A stretch of DNA of 30,513 nucleotides from JALQTD01 sp036825655 (GCA_036825655.1 DAISXU010000015.1:1-30513); one strand, 5' to 3'; shown: positions 8,409 through 17,692, numbered from the stretch's first letter. The notes: a model not told the origin generated them from the sequence alone. Numbers and translations are program-made.

Positions 8409-10076
8409 ATGTGCTCAATCACTGCCCTTTTGAATACATCCGGCACATCCGATTTGGACCGTGCTTTGGCTCTAGAGGTATCGAAACTCCAAAGACACCG
8501 TGGTCCTGATTGGTCCGGCGTTTTTCAATGCGAACATGGAGTCCTCTCTCATGAACGCCTTGCTATCGTGGATGTGTCAAGTGGAGCTCAGCCGCTGATA
8601 GACCCCCATTCAGGTGTTGCGTTAGCAGTCAACGGAGAGATTTACAATCACCGGAAACTCCGGAACGATAAGGAGCTTGATTACAGTTACCAAACCGGGT
8701 CGGATTGCGAAGTCATCTTGGCCCTTCACCGCACCGGTGATCGAGCATGCTGGAACCGGCTTGAAGGCATGTTTGGTTTTGTTTTGTTAGACCCTCGGGA
8801 CGGAAGTTGGGTCATTGGGCGAGATCCCATTGGCATCATACCACTTTACTTTGGACACGATGAGCTTGGGCGGTTATTGGTGGCTTCGGAGATGAAGGCC
8901 TTGGCGGCGACTTGCGACGACGTACAAGAATTTCCCCCAGGTCATGTTTGGTACAGTGACCAAGCCTCTCCCGAGCGTTACTTCTCACGCGCATGGATGG
9001 AATGGGAAACACACCCCAAAGAACCCTACCAACCTGAAGCATTGAATGCGGCCTTGAAGGAGGCTGTTAAATCCCACCTCATGGGAGATGTACCCTACGG
9101 CTTGCTCATTTCAGGCGGTTTGGATTCCAGCGTAATAGCCGCATTGGCCCAGCAATTCGCGAAACAAAGGGTAGACGACGAGGACGAAGGAGAAGCGTGG
9201 TGGCCTCGCATTCACAGCTTCAGCATTGGCCTGGATGGAAGCCCAGATTTGGCAGCTGCAGCTCAAGTTGCCAAACACATCGGAACCGTTCACCACCCAT
9301 TGACCTTTACCATTCAAGAAGGCCTCGATGCCTTGGAGGATGTCATCAAGCACGTCGAAACTTACGATGTCACGACCATCCGAGCATCCACCCCGATGTA
9401 CCTCATGGCGCGACAAATCAAAGCGATGGGCATCAAAATGGTCTTGAGTGGTGAGGGAGCGGACGAGTTGTACGGAGGTTACCTCTACTTTCACATGGCG
9501 CCAAACGCCAAGGAATTTCATGAAGAGAGTGTCCGGAAGGTCTTGGGGTTGAACAAATACGATTGCGCCCGCGCGAACAAGAGCATGATGGCCTGGGGAA
9601 TTGAGGCGCGGGTCCCATTTTTGAGTTCACCATTCATCGATTACTCCATGCGCATGGATCCATCAGCCAAGATGGGCGGCGAGGGAAAAATGGAAAAAGA
9701 GGCCATCCGCAAGGCATTCCCGGGTTTGTTGCCCGATGAAATTCTTTGGAGGCAGAAGGAGCAGTTCTCCGATGGGGTTGGTTATGGTTGGATTGATGGC
9801 CTGCGGGACCACGCTGAAGAACGCGTTACCGATGAAGCCTTTAGCCGCGCTGCTCAGCGTTTTCCGATCAACCCTCCGTCCACCAAAGAGGCATTCTTGT
9901 ACCGAAGCATCTATGAGCGTCTGTACCCATCGGCAGCATGTGCAGCTTTGGTTCCAGGTGGAAAGTCAGTAGCGTGCAGCACAGAAAAGGCACTTGAATG
10001 GAGTGAATCTTTGCGCAATGTGGTCGATCCGTCTGGGCGTGCGGTTCAAAACGTACACAAGGACGGTTACGCGTAA
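8409..10076 (+). CDS. asnB: Asparagine synthase (glutamine-hydrolysing)
   Basis: The 555-residue length equals that of E. coli AsnB. Met removal would expose the nucleophile Cys2 of the class II glutamine amidotransferase domain (residues 1-190; RHRGPD at 29-34, NGEIYN at 75-80). The synthetase domain carries the pyrophosphate-binding loop SGGLDSS at 235-241 and the later SGEGADELYGGY and EARVPFL motifs. It makes asparagine from aspartate, glutamine and ATP in the cytoplasm. It diverges from the subtilase gene across about 100 nt. The next gene starts 19 nt downstream if its ATG at 10096 is used. All catalytic motifs are intact. Confidence 0.96.
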   Translation: MCSITALLNTSGTSDLDRALALEVSKLQRHRGPDWSGVFQCEHGVLSHERLAIVDVSSGAQPLIDPHSGVALAVNGEIYNHRKLRNDKELDYSYQTGSDCEVILALHRTGDRACWNRLEGMFGFVLLDPRDGSWVIGRDPIGIIPLYFGHDELGRLLVASEMKALAATCDDVQEFPPGHVWYSDQASPERYFSRAWMEWETHPKEPYQPEALNAALKEAVKSHLMGDVPYGLLISGGLDSSVIAALAQQFAKQRVDDEDEGEAWWPRIHSFSIGLDGSPDLAAAAQVAKHIGTVHHPLTFTIQEGLDALEDVIKHVETYDVTTIRASTPMYLMARQIKAMGIKMVLSGEGADELYGGYLYFHMAPNAKEFHEESVRKVLGLNKYDCARANKSMMAWGIEARVPFLSSPFIDYSMRMDPSAKMGGEGKMEKEAIRKAFPGLLPDEILWRQKEQFSDGVGYGWIDGLRDHAEERVTDEAFSRAAQRFPINPPSTKEAFLYRSIYERLYPSAACAALVPGGKSVACSTEKALEWSESLRNVVDPSGRAVQNVHKDGYA

Positions 10077-10095
10077 CAAGCGTAACTTGCTCCTC

Positions 10096-10932
10096 ATGAA
10101 ATGGAGCCTGACTTTTGGACTCATGGTCCTGATGGGGACCACCTCCGGGCAAGACCTGGTTGTTGCAGCGGGGACCTGGGATGCTCAAGGGGAACCTCAC
10201 CCTGCTCTTCGAATCCTGTTCATGGGAGAAGAGTTTGGCCCCAATGCCATCATTGACCTTCCTGAAAACACAGCCATTCCCTCCAGCATTTCGAACTTGG
10301 ACTCCGTGGACCACCACCTGTTGATTCAAGATGTTGAATGGGAAGGCATAAACATTCCAGCTGGCGCCTCGGTGGATTTCGAATGGCCCGCGCTGGACAT
10401 GGGAAGCTACCGCTATCACCTCATAGGCGATCGGGGGCAATACCTGCAGGCCTCAGGCGTGGTGCGGGTGGGCATCGACTCGGACCACAAATTCGTTTGG
10501 CATTTGGCCGATGCGCAAGCTGCTTGGATGGATTCTGTGGCACTTGGCGTCCCCTTGGACCTCATGAACTACGCCCCGGATTATTTCACCATCAACGAGG
10601 CACATTTCCCCTATACTCTGGAAGATTCCTTGGCGCTGATCGAGTTGCAACTAGGCGATACGGCTGTGATTTCTGTGGCAAATTCAGGCCAAATGGATCA
10701 CGTCCTTCACTTCCATGGCTTCCATGTTCAAGTTTTGCACTCTTCGCGTTCACCCGAGAGGCTTGGATGGATGAAAGACTCGATGCCCATTCGCAAGGGA
10801 GAAGGCCTCACTTTGGAGTTGGTGGTAGACCAAATTGGAACATACCCTGTTCATGACCACAACCTTATCGCGGTAACCAATGCTGGTTTTTATCCCGGTG
10901 GGATGCTCACCCAGATCATTGTTACGCCATGA
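10096..10932 (+). CDS. Cupredoxin-domain protein, putative trinuclear-copper half of a split multicopper oxidase (subunit A)
   Basis: The ATG at 10096 gives 278 residues with a signal peptide (cleavage near TSGQ); an upstream in-frame ATG at 9994 would overlap asnB by 83 nt and bury the signal. Two cupredoxin domains are visible. The first (about 25-125) lacks copper ligands: where active domains have HCH it has YHLIGDRG. The second resembles the last domain of laccases, with an FTINEAHFPY segment, HFHGFH at 205-210 and HDH at 253-255. The second motif normally reads HCH with the type 1 Cys; here Asp254 replaces it, so no type 1 copper is expected, only type 2/3 ligands. It overlaps the next gene by ATGA. 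I infer that it pairs with subunit B; alone it should not be a complete oxidase. Confidence 0.82.
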   Translation: MKWSLTFGLMVLMGTTSGQDLVVAAGTWDAQGEPHPALRILFMGEEFGPNAIIDLPENTAIPSSISNLDSVDHHLLIQDVEWEGINIPAGASVDFEWPALDMGSYRYHLIGDRGQYLQASGVVRVGIDSDHKFVWHLADAQAAWMDSVALGVPLDLMNYAPDYFTINEAHFPYTLEDSLALIELQLGDTAVISVANSGQMDHVLHFHGFHVQVLHSSRSPERLGWMKDSMPIRKGEGLTLELVVDQIGTYPVHDHNLIAVTNAGFYPGGMLTQIIVTP

Positions 10933-12083
10933 GGACGTTCATTTCGGGATTGACCTTCTTGCTCCTTTGGTTCGCCGCGCAAGGACAAGCTATTCTGCCC
11001 CCTCTTTTGTTTGCCGGAATGGATGGAGAGCACATCCTTGACGATGGATCATCATTGCCGTTTTGGGGGTATGGATATTCCTTGGATGGATTCATCACCT
11101 TACCCGCTCCACTTTTGACCTACACGCAAGGAACAAATAACTCCCTGTCCTTCATCAATGAGAGTCCAGAAGGCCATACCATTCACTTGCATGGTCTGGA
11201 TGTGAACCAAAACAACGACGGAGTGCCCAGCACCTCTTTTACCGTCATGCCCAACCAACAGGCTTCTTATGCCTTCAACGCCCAGCACACAGGCACCTAC
11301 TTCTACCATTGCCATGTGACCACCACGCTCCACTTGACCATGGGGATGTATGGCATGATCCTCATCACGCGTCCAGACGGGACGTTGTGGGAAGAAGGGC
11401 CTGCCTACGACCGGGACATCGATTTGCTCTTCAGTGACCTCGAAGTGGAGGTCAACCTCGACCCCACAGGCGCGTTTCCATTTCACACCATCCGCCCAAA
11501 TTATTTCATGGTGAATGGCCTGAGTGGCAACTCCTTGACAGCCAACAGCGACGTAGCAGCTGCCGTTCCGGGCGAGCGCGTTGCCTTGCGTTTGGGCTCC
11601 ATGGCCTATTCCAAAGTTAGTTGCACCTTTCCCGATGAGTGGAATGCTCAACTCGTCATGAGCGATGGGCGTCCATTGCCTGAGGCCATGTCCCCTGGAG
11701 TGCTCGACATCTACCCAGGAGAACGCTATACGGTGCTCATTGACGCGCCAGAATCGCAGGAAACCAATCTATCCGCGGAGTTCCTGAGCATGGTCAATGG
11801 CAGTTCTCTTTCTACCCAATCGGTTTGGTTGAACACGTCCCTTGTACAAGTAAAAGGAGAGCCGGCTGCTCCAACTTGGAGTTGCTTTCCGAATCCGGTT
11901 TCTGAACGGTTGCACGCCAACCTTCCCGAAGGAAATTGGCGCATTGCGGATGGAATGGGGCGCTTTCATTCGAGCGGGCTGCACACCGGTGGTACTTGGA
12001 GCGTCAACGTGGAAGGATGGCCTTCAGGCATCTATTTCCTTCACCACACAGGTGGCCAATCCGCTAAGTTCTTTGTGAACTAG
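10929..12083 (+). CDS. Multicopper oxidase-like cupredoxin protein with T9SS sorting domain (subunit B)
   Basis: This 384-residue protein has a signal peptide ending near AAQGQA. Cupredoxin domain 1 (about 25-150) has HLHG at 86-89 and YHCHVTTTLHLTMGM at 126-140. It therefore holds two HxH motifs plus a type 1 copper set: Cys128, His135, Met140 and probably His83. A second, ligand-poor cupredoxin domain (about 155-300) has the NYFMVNG and YPGERYTVLIDA segments of the middle domain of multicopper oxidases. A type A T9SS sorting domain (about 318-384, CFPNPVSE to the end) predicts a surface location. Its ATG overlaps the TGA of the previous gene. It supplies what subunit A lacks, and the two together have the four HxH motifs of one trinuclear site. 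The substrate is unknown. Confidence 0.87.
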   Translation: MRTFISGLTFLLLWFAAQGQAILPPLLFAGMDGEHILDDGSSLPFWGYGYSLDGFITLPAPLLTYTQGTNNSLSFINESPEGHTIHLHGLDVNQNNDGVPSTSFTVMPNQQASYAFNAQHTGTYFYHCHVTTTLHLTMGMYGMILITRPDGTLWEEGPAYDRDIDLLFSDLEVEVNLDPTGAFPFHTIRPNYFMVNGLSGNSLTANSDVAAAVPGERVALRLGSMAYSKVSCTFPDEWNAQLVMSDGRPLPEAMSPGVLDIYPGERYTVLIDAPESQETNLSAEFLSMVNGSSLSTQSVWLNTSLVQVKGEPAAPTWSCFPNPVSERLHANLPEGNWRIADGMGRFHSSGLHTGGTWSVNVEGWPSGIYFLHHTGGQSAKFFVN

Positions 12084-12094
12084 CGGCGCTCCGC
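12061..12094. terminator. Candidate terminator over two overlapping convergent stop codons
   Basis: Arms CCGCTA (12061-12066) plus GTTC (12068-12071) pair with GAAC (12077-12080) plus TAGCGG (12081-12086), with a single bulged A and a 5-nt loop. A second short pairing GCGG/CCGC (12083-12086, 12091-12094) follows, then a T-rich stretch on the plus strand. The stop codons of both convergent genes lie in the right arm and share the CTAG at 12080-12083. Confidence 0.45.
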
Positions 12095-12838
12095 CAATTT
12101 CTTTTGATAGCGGCCTTGGACAACGTCAATGGCAATGAGGACGGCAATAACGAAATAGAACGTGGTTTGGCTCATCGGCTCCACAGGCTCACCAAAAAAC
12201 TTCAAATGCGCAAGGTGCCCCCCTTCTGACAGGAGCATCACTCCTACGATGAGCAGAATGAACAAACCGAGGACCTCATAAACGCGGTTCTTCTTCAAGA
12301 ACTGGCTGACACGCTCTGCAAGGGCAATCATCAACACACCAGATACCACGATTGCGATCGCCATGACTGAAACCCATTCTGTCAGAGCCATGGCTGTCAA
12401 CACGGAGTCAAAGCTGAAAACAGCATTCATCAAGATGATCGAAACAGTTGCTGACCGGGCTGACCGGGTGCGCTTGTTTCCATCTTGAGCCTCTTCTGGA
12501 GAGAGCAAATGCCAAACTTCCTTGACAGCCGTGTAGATGATGAAAACCCCGCCTACCAATACGATGATGGCGTGGCCGCTCAAACTGAACTCCACCCATT
12601 CACCCCAGCGAAAGTGCTTAAAATCAGTCTGAAACAAGGAAACAACCTTGAGCAACAAGAACAAAAGAGCTATCCGCAGGACAATGGCTCCACCCACGCC
12701 CATGATTTGCACTTTTCGACGCATTCTTTCTTCCACCCGGCCGGACTCCATCGCGATGTAAAGCAGGTTATCGATGCCCAACACTGCTTGAAGCAAAATC
12801 AACATCATCAAAGTACCCAGCCACTCAATCCACTCCAT
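12080..12838 (-). CDS. TerC family integral membrane protein
   Basis: The 252-residue protein has about seven hydrophobic segments and the two conserved acidic motifs of the TerC family: GIDN at 21-24 and FSFDS at 141-145, in an internally duplicated arrangement. TerC proteins sit in the inner membrane. They are linked to tellurite resistance and, in better studied members, to manganese efflux or metal loading of exported proteins. It is the last gene of the long minus-strand run, 9 nt after the lectin-domain gene, and its stop overlaps the stop of the convergent multicopper oxidase gene. A metal-export role near secreted enzymes is possible but is inference. Confidence 0.9.
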   Translation of the reverse strand: MEWIEWLGTLMMLILLQAVLGIDNLLYIAMESGRVEERMRRKVQIMGVGGAIVLRIALLFLLLKVVSLFQTDFKHFRWGEWVEFSLSGHAIIVLVGGVFIIYTAVKEVWHLLSPEEAQDGNKRTRSARSATVSIILMNAVFSFDSVLTAMALTEWVSVMAIAIVVSGVLMIALAERVSQFLKKNRVYEVLGLFILLIVGVMLLSEGGHLAHLKFFGEPVEPMSQTTFYFVIAVLIAIDVVQGRYQKKLAERR

Positions 12839-12847
12839 TTATTTCAT

Positions 12848-15616
12848 CTATCTAACCAACAAAACATGGCCCGAATGCTTGGTTGCATGTGCTTCACCAC
12901 GTTGAAAATAATTCAGTTCTAACTTCCAAAAATACAGGCCATTGAGCGCAAAATAAGGCGCTTCATCACCACCGGCTTCAGCCACTTGACCATACCAAAA
13001 GGACGCTGGATCTTGAGAGGCAAACACCAATTCTCCCCAGCGGTCGTAAATCTGAAAATCATACTCCAGCAGAGGGCAGTTGAACTCCGGACGAAAAGCA
13101 TCGTTCACTCCGTCATTGTCTGGTGTAAAAGCCGTCGGGATGTAAACTTCACAAGCGCACGACTCCAATTCCAAAGCCACATATGCCGTCAAGGACTCGC
13201 ATGCATTGCTTACGGTTACTGAATAGTCTCCATGGTCAAAAAGCTGAACATGAGGTACAGATTCACCGGAACTCCAATCGTATAAAATTTCAAAAATGTC
13301 CTCGGGGAGTTCAATGCTCAATCGCACGGTGTCCTCGGGGCACTTCTTCACGGTCAGCGGCAAATCCAACTGCAAAGGGGAAGCGAACGTGACTTGCACG
13401 GCATCGTAATGAAAGCACCCGTTCCATTCCGAATAGGCCGTATAAACTCCTGACTCGTTGACGAGCACTGAGCTCACTTCGGGGCCATGGCCCCATGTGA
13501 TGTTGGCTTCCGATGGCAAACCAGTGGCCACGAGTTCCTCTGAAACACCAGAACAGCCCAAGCGATCCGCCCCCAATTCAAAGAGAGGAAGCTCCTGTAT
13601 GGTGACTGCTACACCATCGCTTGCTTGGCAATCGCCTTCAACTACTGTCACGGAATACGCCCCTCCCGTTGTTGCCTCGAATTGTGGGCCAGAGCCCGGG
13701 CCTGAAGGGCCTGACCAAATGAACTCATCCGCAGCAAAGACACCCGCATTGAGAACGACTTGCGTGCCTTCGCAAACGAACAAATCAGGCCCACAATCCA
13801 CTGCAGGAAGGAGGTCCTCAATCACCACCACATTCTCACTCCAGGTGCATCCCCCTATGGTTGCCGTCAATTCCGCAATCCCGGGATCGTCCATATCCCA
13901 GCTGGATGTGGCTGGCCCCCCGGCCCACGAATACGAATCGGCTCCCGGCGCAGCGACGAGCATAACGGAACTGCCTTCGCAGAAATGCACTTCTTCAGGC
14001 AATTCCGCATGGTAGGCATCGACAGTTTCAATCGCAACAGTGTCTTGAGCAACGCATTCGCCAATGGCAACGGAAACGGCTAAAGCTCCCCAAGCAGCGG
14101 CCTCCTCTCCGTCCCATGAAATGGCCTCTGCTTGGCCTAGACTCACCCACTCCCCTCCTTGCAAGCCTGTCCAAGTTGTTTCAGTTTCATCGTAACCTGA
14201 AGCCCATTCAACCTCTTCGTACGAGCACAACTCGACATCCGACCCAAGGGATACCCCCACGTTTTCTGATGCAGTTAGATTCAGCTCATCCGAAAACGAG
14301 CAACCTTCGACAACGACCAAAACATCGTAGGCCCCCGGGCCTGCACCGTAAAGGACGCCAACTCCTGGCAATCCATTCCAGGAAAAAACAGGCTCCTCGC
14401 CATCCCATTCGGGATCCAGGGCATTCAAATCAACCGTTTCCCCCAAGCACAGTGTTGCATCTGGCCCCAAATCAGGGGTGTAGACACCTGAAAAAGACAC
14501 CGCAGCTGTCCATTCATAAATGCAACCCGAAGCATCTACCGTCGCAGTGAATGAGCCCGAGTCGGTAATTTCTAGCACCAAGTCGTCGCTGCCATCCCAC
14601 CACGTCACGGATGCTGAACCAACTGCTGGACTCAACTCCACCACATCCCCCGGGCACGCCTCAAAGGACTCGAAGACATCTTCGGAATCAATCAAACTCA
14701 GGGCAACCTCATCCATCATGGCTTCCCCGCAAGGATCAACCCAACTCACGGTATAAGTGGTTTCTTCCTCTGCTGTCAAAGTAACCGTGTTGGCAGTTGT
14801 GCTGCTCAGGCCTATGGCAGGTGACCATTCGGCATCCATGGACCCTGGAGGAAGTGACCACGTGACTTCGACGCCAGGGCACAAGGCCAATTCATCGGGG
14901 AGGACGTCCGGAGTGAATGGATTCCATTCTACGTCACAAATTCTGTGCGAATTGCTTAAGCCACCCGTACTAGCTGTGAAACCATAGATGGCATTTTCAT
15001 TGTTGAGAAGTAGCGGCACGTCCACCACTGCTTCCAAGCGCAGCAGGCAGTCAAAATAAACCTCCATCAATCCGGTAGAGGCATCCCAAGTCACCCTTAA
15101 ATCATGGTATTGTCCATCCTCAATGTTCGCATTGGGTGGAATTGCAGCAACAGGCCCAGCTAAGGCCGTAGCAGCTTGGTGACTGGGTGAGCCATTGCTT
15201 AAGATGGCGAGGTGATCCGCCGGCGAACCTACAGGGTCCCACGCGGGATTCAGAGAATTCGTGTAGGTGTCCATCTCCACAATCAAAGACGGAGTGATTC
15301 CACCAAACCCTTGATTCGCCCCTCCCGGGGTAGAACCCAATGACAGAGATGAGGGACTCCTCAGGACGAAGGCCATGCCATCGGCTCCACCATCGCCTGT
15401 CCCCAGAAACACCTGAGCCCGCATTTCAAAAGAGCTGGAAACATCTACCGGACCAGGAAACCAAACTGCACCACTTGAACTGTTGAGGTTGGGGGTGACT
15501 TGGTAGCATCCTGTAGACCATACAGATGCATCCCCAACCAAGGTTTGAGTCAATGCAGGCCGGGATGAAAACACCAAGGCCAGGAAAAGCAGTAAAGTGG
15601 GTTTTAACTCATCCAT
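12848..15616 (-). CDS. Large surface protein with L-type lectin-like domain and T9SS type B (gliding motility-associated) C-terminus
   Basis: The 922-residue protein opens with a signal peptide (cleavage near ALTQ, residue 24). Residues about 25-235 resemble a bacterial legume-lectin-like domain, with GGADGMAFVLRS, IVEMDTYTN, HDLRVTWD and YGFTASTGG segments, so it probably binds carbohydrate. The middle (about 240-820) is a series of Ig/PKD-like beta domains with recurring C-x-G/ELG-x-D patterns. The last about 85 residues (IPTAFTPDNDGVNDAF, YDRWGELVF, NGLYFWKL) are the CHU_C/type B T9SS sorting domain found on adhesins and gliding proteins. It overlaps the nitroreductase stop by 8 nt, so it seems to be co-transcribed with the nucleoside genes. 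Its ligand is unknown. Confidence 0.92.
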   Translation of the reverse strand: MDELKPTLLLFLALVFSSRPALTQTLVGDASVWSTGCYQVTPNLNSSSGAVWFPGPVDVSSSFEMRAQVFLGTGDGGADGMAFVLRSPSSLSLGSTPGGANQGFGGITPSLIVEMDTYTNSLNPAWDPVGSPADHLAILSNGSPSHQAATALAGPVAAIPPNANIEDGQYHDLRVTWDASTGLMEVYFDCLLRLEAVVDVPLLLNNENAIYGFTASTGGLSNSHRICDVEWNPFTPDVLPDELALCPGVEVTWSLPPGSMDAEWSPAIGLSSTTANTVTLTAEEETTYTVSWVDPCGEAMMDEVALSLIDSEDVFESFEACPGDVVELSPAVGSASVTWWDGSDDLVLEITDSGSFTATVDASGCIYEWTAAVSFSGVYTPDLGPDATLCLGETVDLNALDPEWDGEEPVFSWNGLPGVGVLYGAGPGAYDVLVVVEGCSFSDELNLTASENVGVSLGSDVELCSYEEVEWASGYDETETTWTGLQGGEWVSLGQAEAISWDGEEAAAWGALAVSVAIGECVAQDTVAIETVDAYHAELPEEVHFCEGSSVMLVAAPGADSYSWAGGPATSSWDMDDPGIAELTATIGGCTWSENVVVIEDLLPAVDCGPDLFVCEGTQVVLNAGVFAADEFIWSGPSGPGSGPQFEATTGGAYSVTVVEGDCQASDGVAVTIQELPLFELGADRLGCSGVSEELVATGLPSEANITWGHGPEVSSVLVNESGVYTAYSEWNGCFHYDAVQVTFASPLQLDLPLTVKKCPEDTVRLSIELPEDIFEILYDWSSGESVPHVQLFDHGDYSVTVSNACESLTAYVALELESCACEVYIPTAFTPDNDGVNDAFRPEFNCPLLEYDFQIYDRWGELVFASQDPASFWYGQVAEAGGDEAPYFALNGLYFWKLELNYFQRGEAHATKHSGHVLLVR

Positions 15617-16391
15617 GTTCTTTCACAAAAGTGTCCGAAGCAAATCTAAATCGAGGTCCATAAACACCACCTTCAGCTCGCTGGCCTGCGGAAATGACCA
15701 TGGTGATTTGCGCCGATCTCGGCAATCCCAACAGACGTTTCACCTTCCAAGCATCAAACCCTTCCATTGGACAGCTATCAAACCCTTCTGCCCGGATGGC
15801 CAGCATGAAGTGCGCACAAGCCAAAGCCGTGCTTTTGTGCGCCCAGGTCTTGAGTTGTGCAAGGCTCATGGGCTCACGTGGAGTGGGCTTCTTCAGCCCT
15901 CGGATGGTAAACCAAATCCACTTCAAGGGCCTAAAGATGCCAAGCGGCCCCATGGTGTAGACCAACTTTGTAATTTGTTCGAAATATTGAAGGGCCTTCG
16001 GTGGAGTCGTTGGATCCGCTTTCATCTTTTGAATCATCCAATCGTTGTGCTGCCTCCAGCAGTCCGGTCGAGCGACAAACACCACCAATTCCTGAGCCGT
16101 GATAGCTGCAGGTTGCCCAAGGCACAACCTCGCCAGTTCCTTCTTCTTTTGTGCATCTTTTACCCAATGAGCCTCCCACACTTGGAGGTTCGATGAATTG
16201 GGAGCAAGCTGGGCGGCCTCCAAGCAGCGCCTCATTGCCTCCTCTGGCACTGGTGCATCCGTGTATATCCGAACACTTCGCCGGGACTTTACAACGGCAT
16301 GAAACGCCTGGGCATCGAGTGCCTCTGCTTCAGCGGGAAGTCGTTTGCTCGCCTGAGCCTCCTTCGCGTCAAAAATTTTAACCTTTACCAT
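15609..16391 (-). CDS. Nitroreductase family flavoprotein
   Basis: The 260-residue protein has the FMN-binding RRSVR motif (about 37-41), the APNSSNLQVW loop and the GFDSCPMEGFD segment of nitroreductase-like NAD(P)H oxidoreductases. These are usually homodimers that reduce nitro compounds, quinones or flavins in the cytoplasm. It is longer than minimal family members because of an insert of about 50 residues (about 125-180, with KALQYFEQITKLVYTMG), which might form a lid over the active site. It overlaps deoA by 7 nt and the next gene by 8 nt, placing it firmly in the run. The physiological substrate is unclear; a link to pyrimidine base breakdown is only suggested by position. Confidence 0.88.
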   Translation of the reverse strand: MVKVKIFDAKEAQASKRLPAEAEALDAQAFHAVVKSRRSVRIYTDAPVPEEAMRRCLEAAQLAPNSSNLQVWEAHWVKDAQKKKELARLCLGQPAAITAQELVVFVARPDCWRQHNDWMIQKMKADPTTPPKALQYFEQITKLVYTMGPLGIFRPLKWIWFTIRGLKKPTPREPMSLAQLKTWAHKSTALACAHFMLAIRAEGFDSCPMEGFDAWKVKRLLGLPRSAQITMVISAGQRAEGGVYGPRFRFASDTFVKEHG

Positions 16392-17692
16392 CCGGAATTG
16401 GATTCTATTCGTTCTATGATTGCCCCCTCAAATGCTGCTTGCTCTTGGTCGATGGAGTACGCAGATTGCAGGGCCCGAATTGCTGCTTGAGCCTCTTCCT
16501 CTGTTCGGGCATGGACCATGCCCAAACCCGATTCCACCGATTCACCGGGAAAAGCCAAGTTCGTAAACCCCACGGCCGGATCAATGGGCGCGCCTGGACG
16601 GGTTCTCCCTCCTCCCAAATCCACAACTGCCAACCCCACTTTCCTCGTATCCACCTCCGCAACATAACCCGCAGTCAATGAAGGTATCACGCGTTGAATT
16701 GGTGCTTGTGGCATTTTCAAGCTCAGCTCACCCCCCATCTCCACGACCATTTTCTCAAAGCGCTCGGCAGCCGCACCAGACTCCCAAGCTTGATTCAAAA
16801 GAACATGTGCAGCGGCCTCATCGGTAGCCAAGTGGGATGACATCAACAATTCGGCGGCCAGAGACCAGGTTACGTTCTTCAGCTGAACAGATCGAACGTC
16901 ACCTTCGAGCAAGGCACGCGCTTCTTCAACCTCCACTGCATTTCCTGCTGCGCGAGCAAGTGGGGCATCCATCCGAGTGAGCAAGGCCGTTGTCGGCATG
17001 CCACTTCCGGTGCCTACATCGCAAATGGTCTGAGCCAATTCGCGTCCGCGTTCTACCGATTGCATGAAGGCCCCATTTCCCACTTTGATGTCCATCACCA
17101 AGTGTTCCAAACCCGCAGCGAGTTTCTTCGACAAAATGCTTGCCGTAATCAGTCCAATTTGTTCCACTGTCGCTGTAACGTCGCGCAGGGAGTACAGCCG
17201 GCGATCTGCTGGCGCAAAAGCCTCTGTTTGACCTGCAATGGCAACCCCCACACTTTGGACTACACGCTGAAAATCAGCCGGTGAAGGATGCGGGTTATAA
17301 CCAGGGATGGCTTCCAATTTGTCAACGGTCCCTCCCGTATGTGCCAATCCTCTGCCAGCGATCATTGGGACAAAGCCACCGCAAGCCGCCAACAACGGGC
17401 CCAGCACCAAAGAAACCAAATCGCCTACCCCTCCAGTCGAATGCTTGTCCATGATTGGACCGTTGCAAGCCACCTCTGTCCAATTCAAAACCTGTCCTGA
17501 GTCGCGCATGGCACAGGTCACAGCAATGCGCTCTTCAGCATTCAGGTCTTGGAAATAACAAGCCATGGCCATGGCAGCAACTTGGGCATCAGAGGCATCA
17601 CCGGAAGAAATGCCCTTCACGAAATGTTGCCACTGTTCAGCAGTGAGAGCGTGCCCATCACGCTTGTTGCGAATGAGTTCTGGATAGGTCAT
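16385..17692 (-). CDS. deoA: Thymidine phosphorylase
   Basis: The 435-residue protein is close to E. coli DeoA in length. It carries KHSTGGVGD at 83-91 (phosphate binding) and the family signature AGRGLAHTGGTVDKLE at 112-127. It splits thymidine or deoxyuridine with phosphate into the base and 2-deoxyribose-1-phosphate. The ATG at 17692 overlaps the deoC stop by 4 nt (ATGA) and gives a normal N-terminus (MTYPELIRNKRDG); the frame stays open further upstream, but those residues do not resemble the family and overlap deoC. Its product needs a phosphopentomutase before DeoC can use it, and that gene is not in this window. Confidence 0.95.
   Translation of the reverse strand: MTYPELIRNKRDGHALTAEQWQHFVKGISSGDASDAQVAAMAMACYFQDLNAEERIAVTCAMRDSGQVLNWTEVACNGPIMDKHSTGGVGDLVSLVLGPLLAACGGFVPMIAGRGLAHTGGTVDKLEAIPGYNPHPSPADFQRVVQSVGVAIAGQTEAFAPADRRLYSLRDVTATVEQIGLITASILSKKLAAGLEHLVMDIKVGNGAFMQSVERGRELAQTICDVGTGSGMPTTALLTRMDAPLARAAGNAVEVEEARALLEGDVRSVQLKNVTWSLAAELLMSSHLATDEAAAHVLLNQAWESGAAAERFEKMVVEMGGELSLKMPQAPIQRVIPSLTAGYVAEVDTRKVGLAVVDLGGGRTRPGAPIDPAVGFTNLAFPGESVESGLGMVHARTEEEAQAAIRALQSAYSIDQEQAAFEGAIIERIESNSGW

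Noticed and set aside
9994..10095. Upstream extension of the first cupredoxin gene
   Set aside because: It would overlap asnB by 83 nt and place 34 charged residues before a clear signal peptide; the ATG at 10096 is better.
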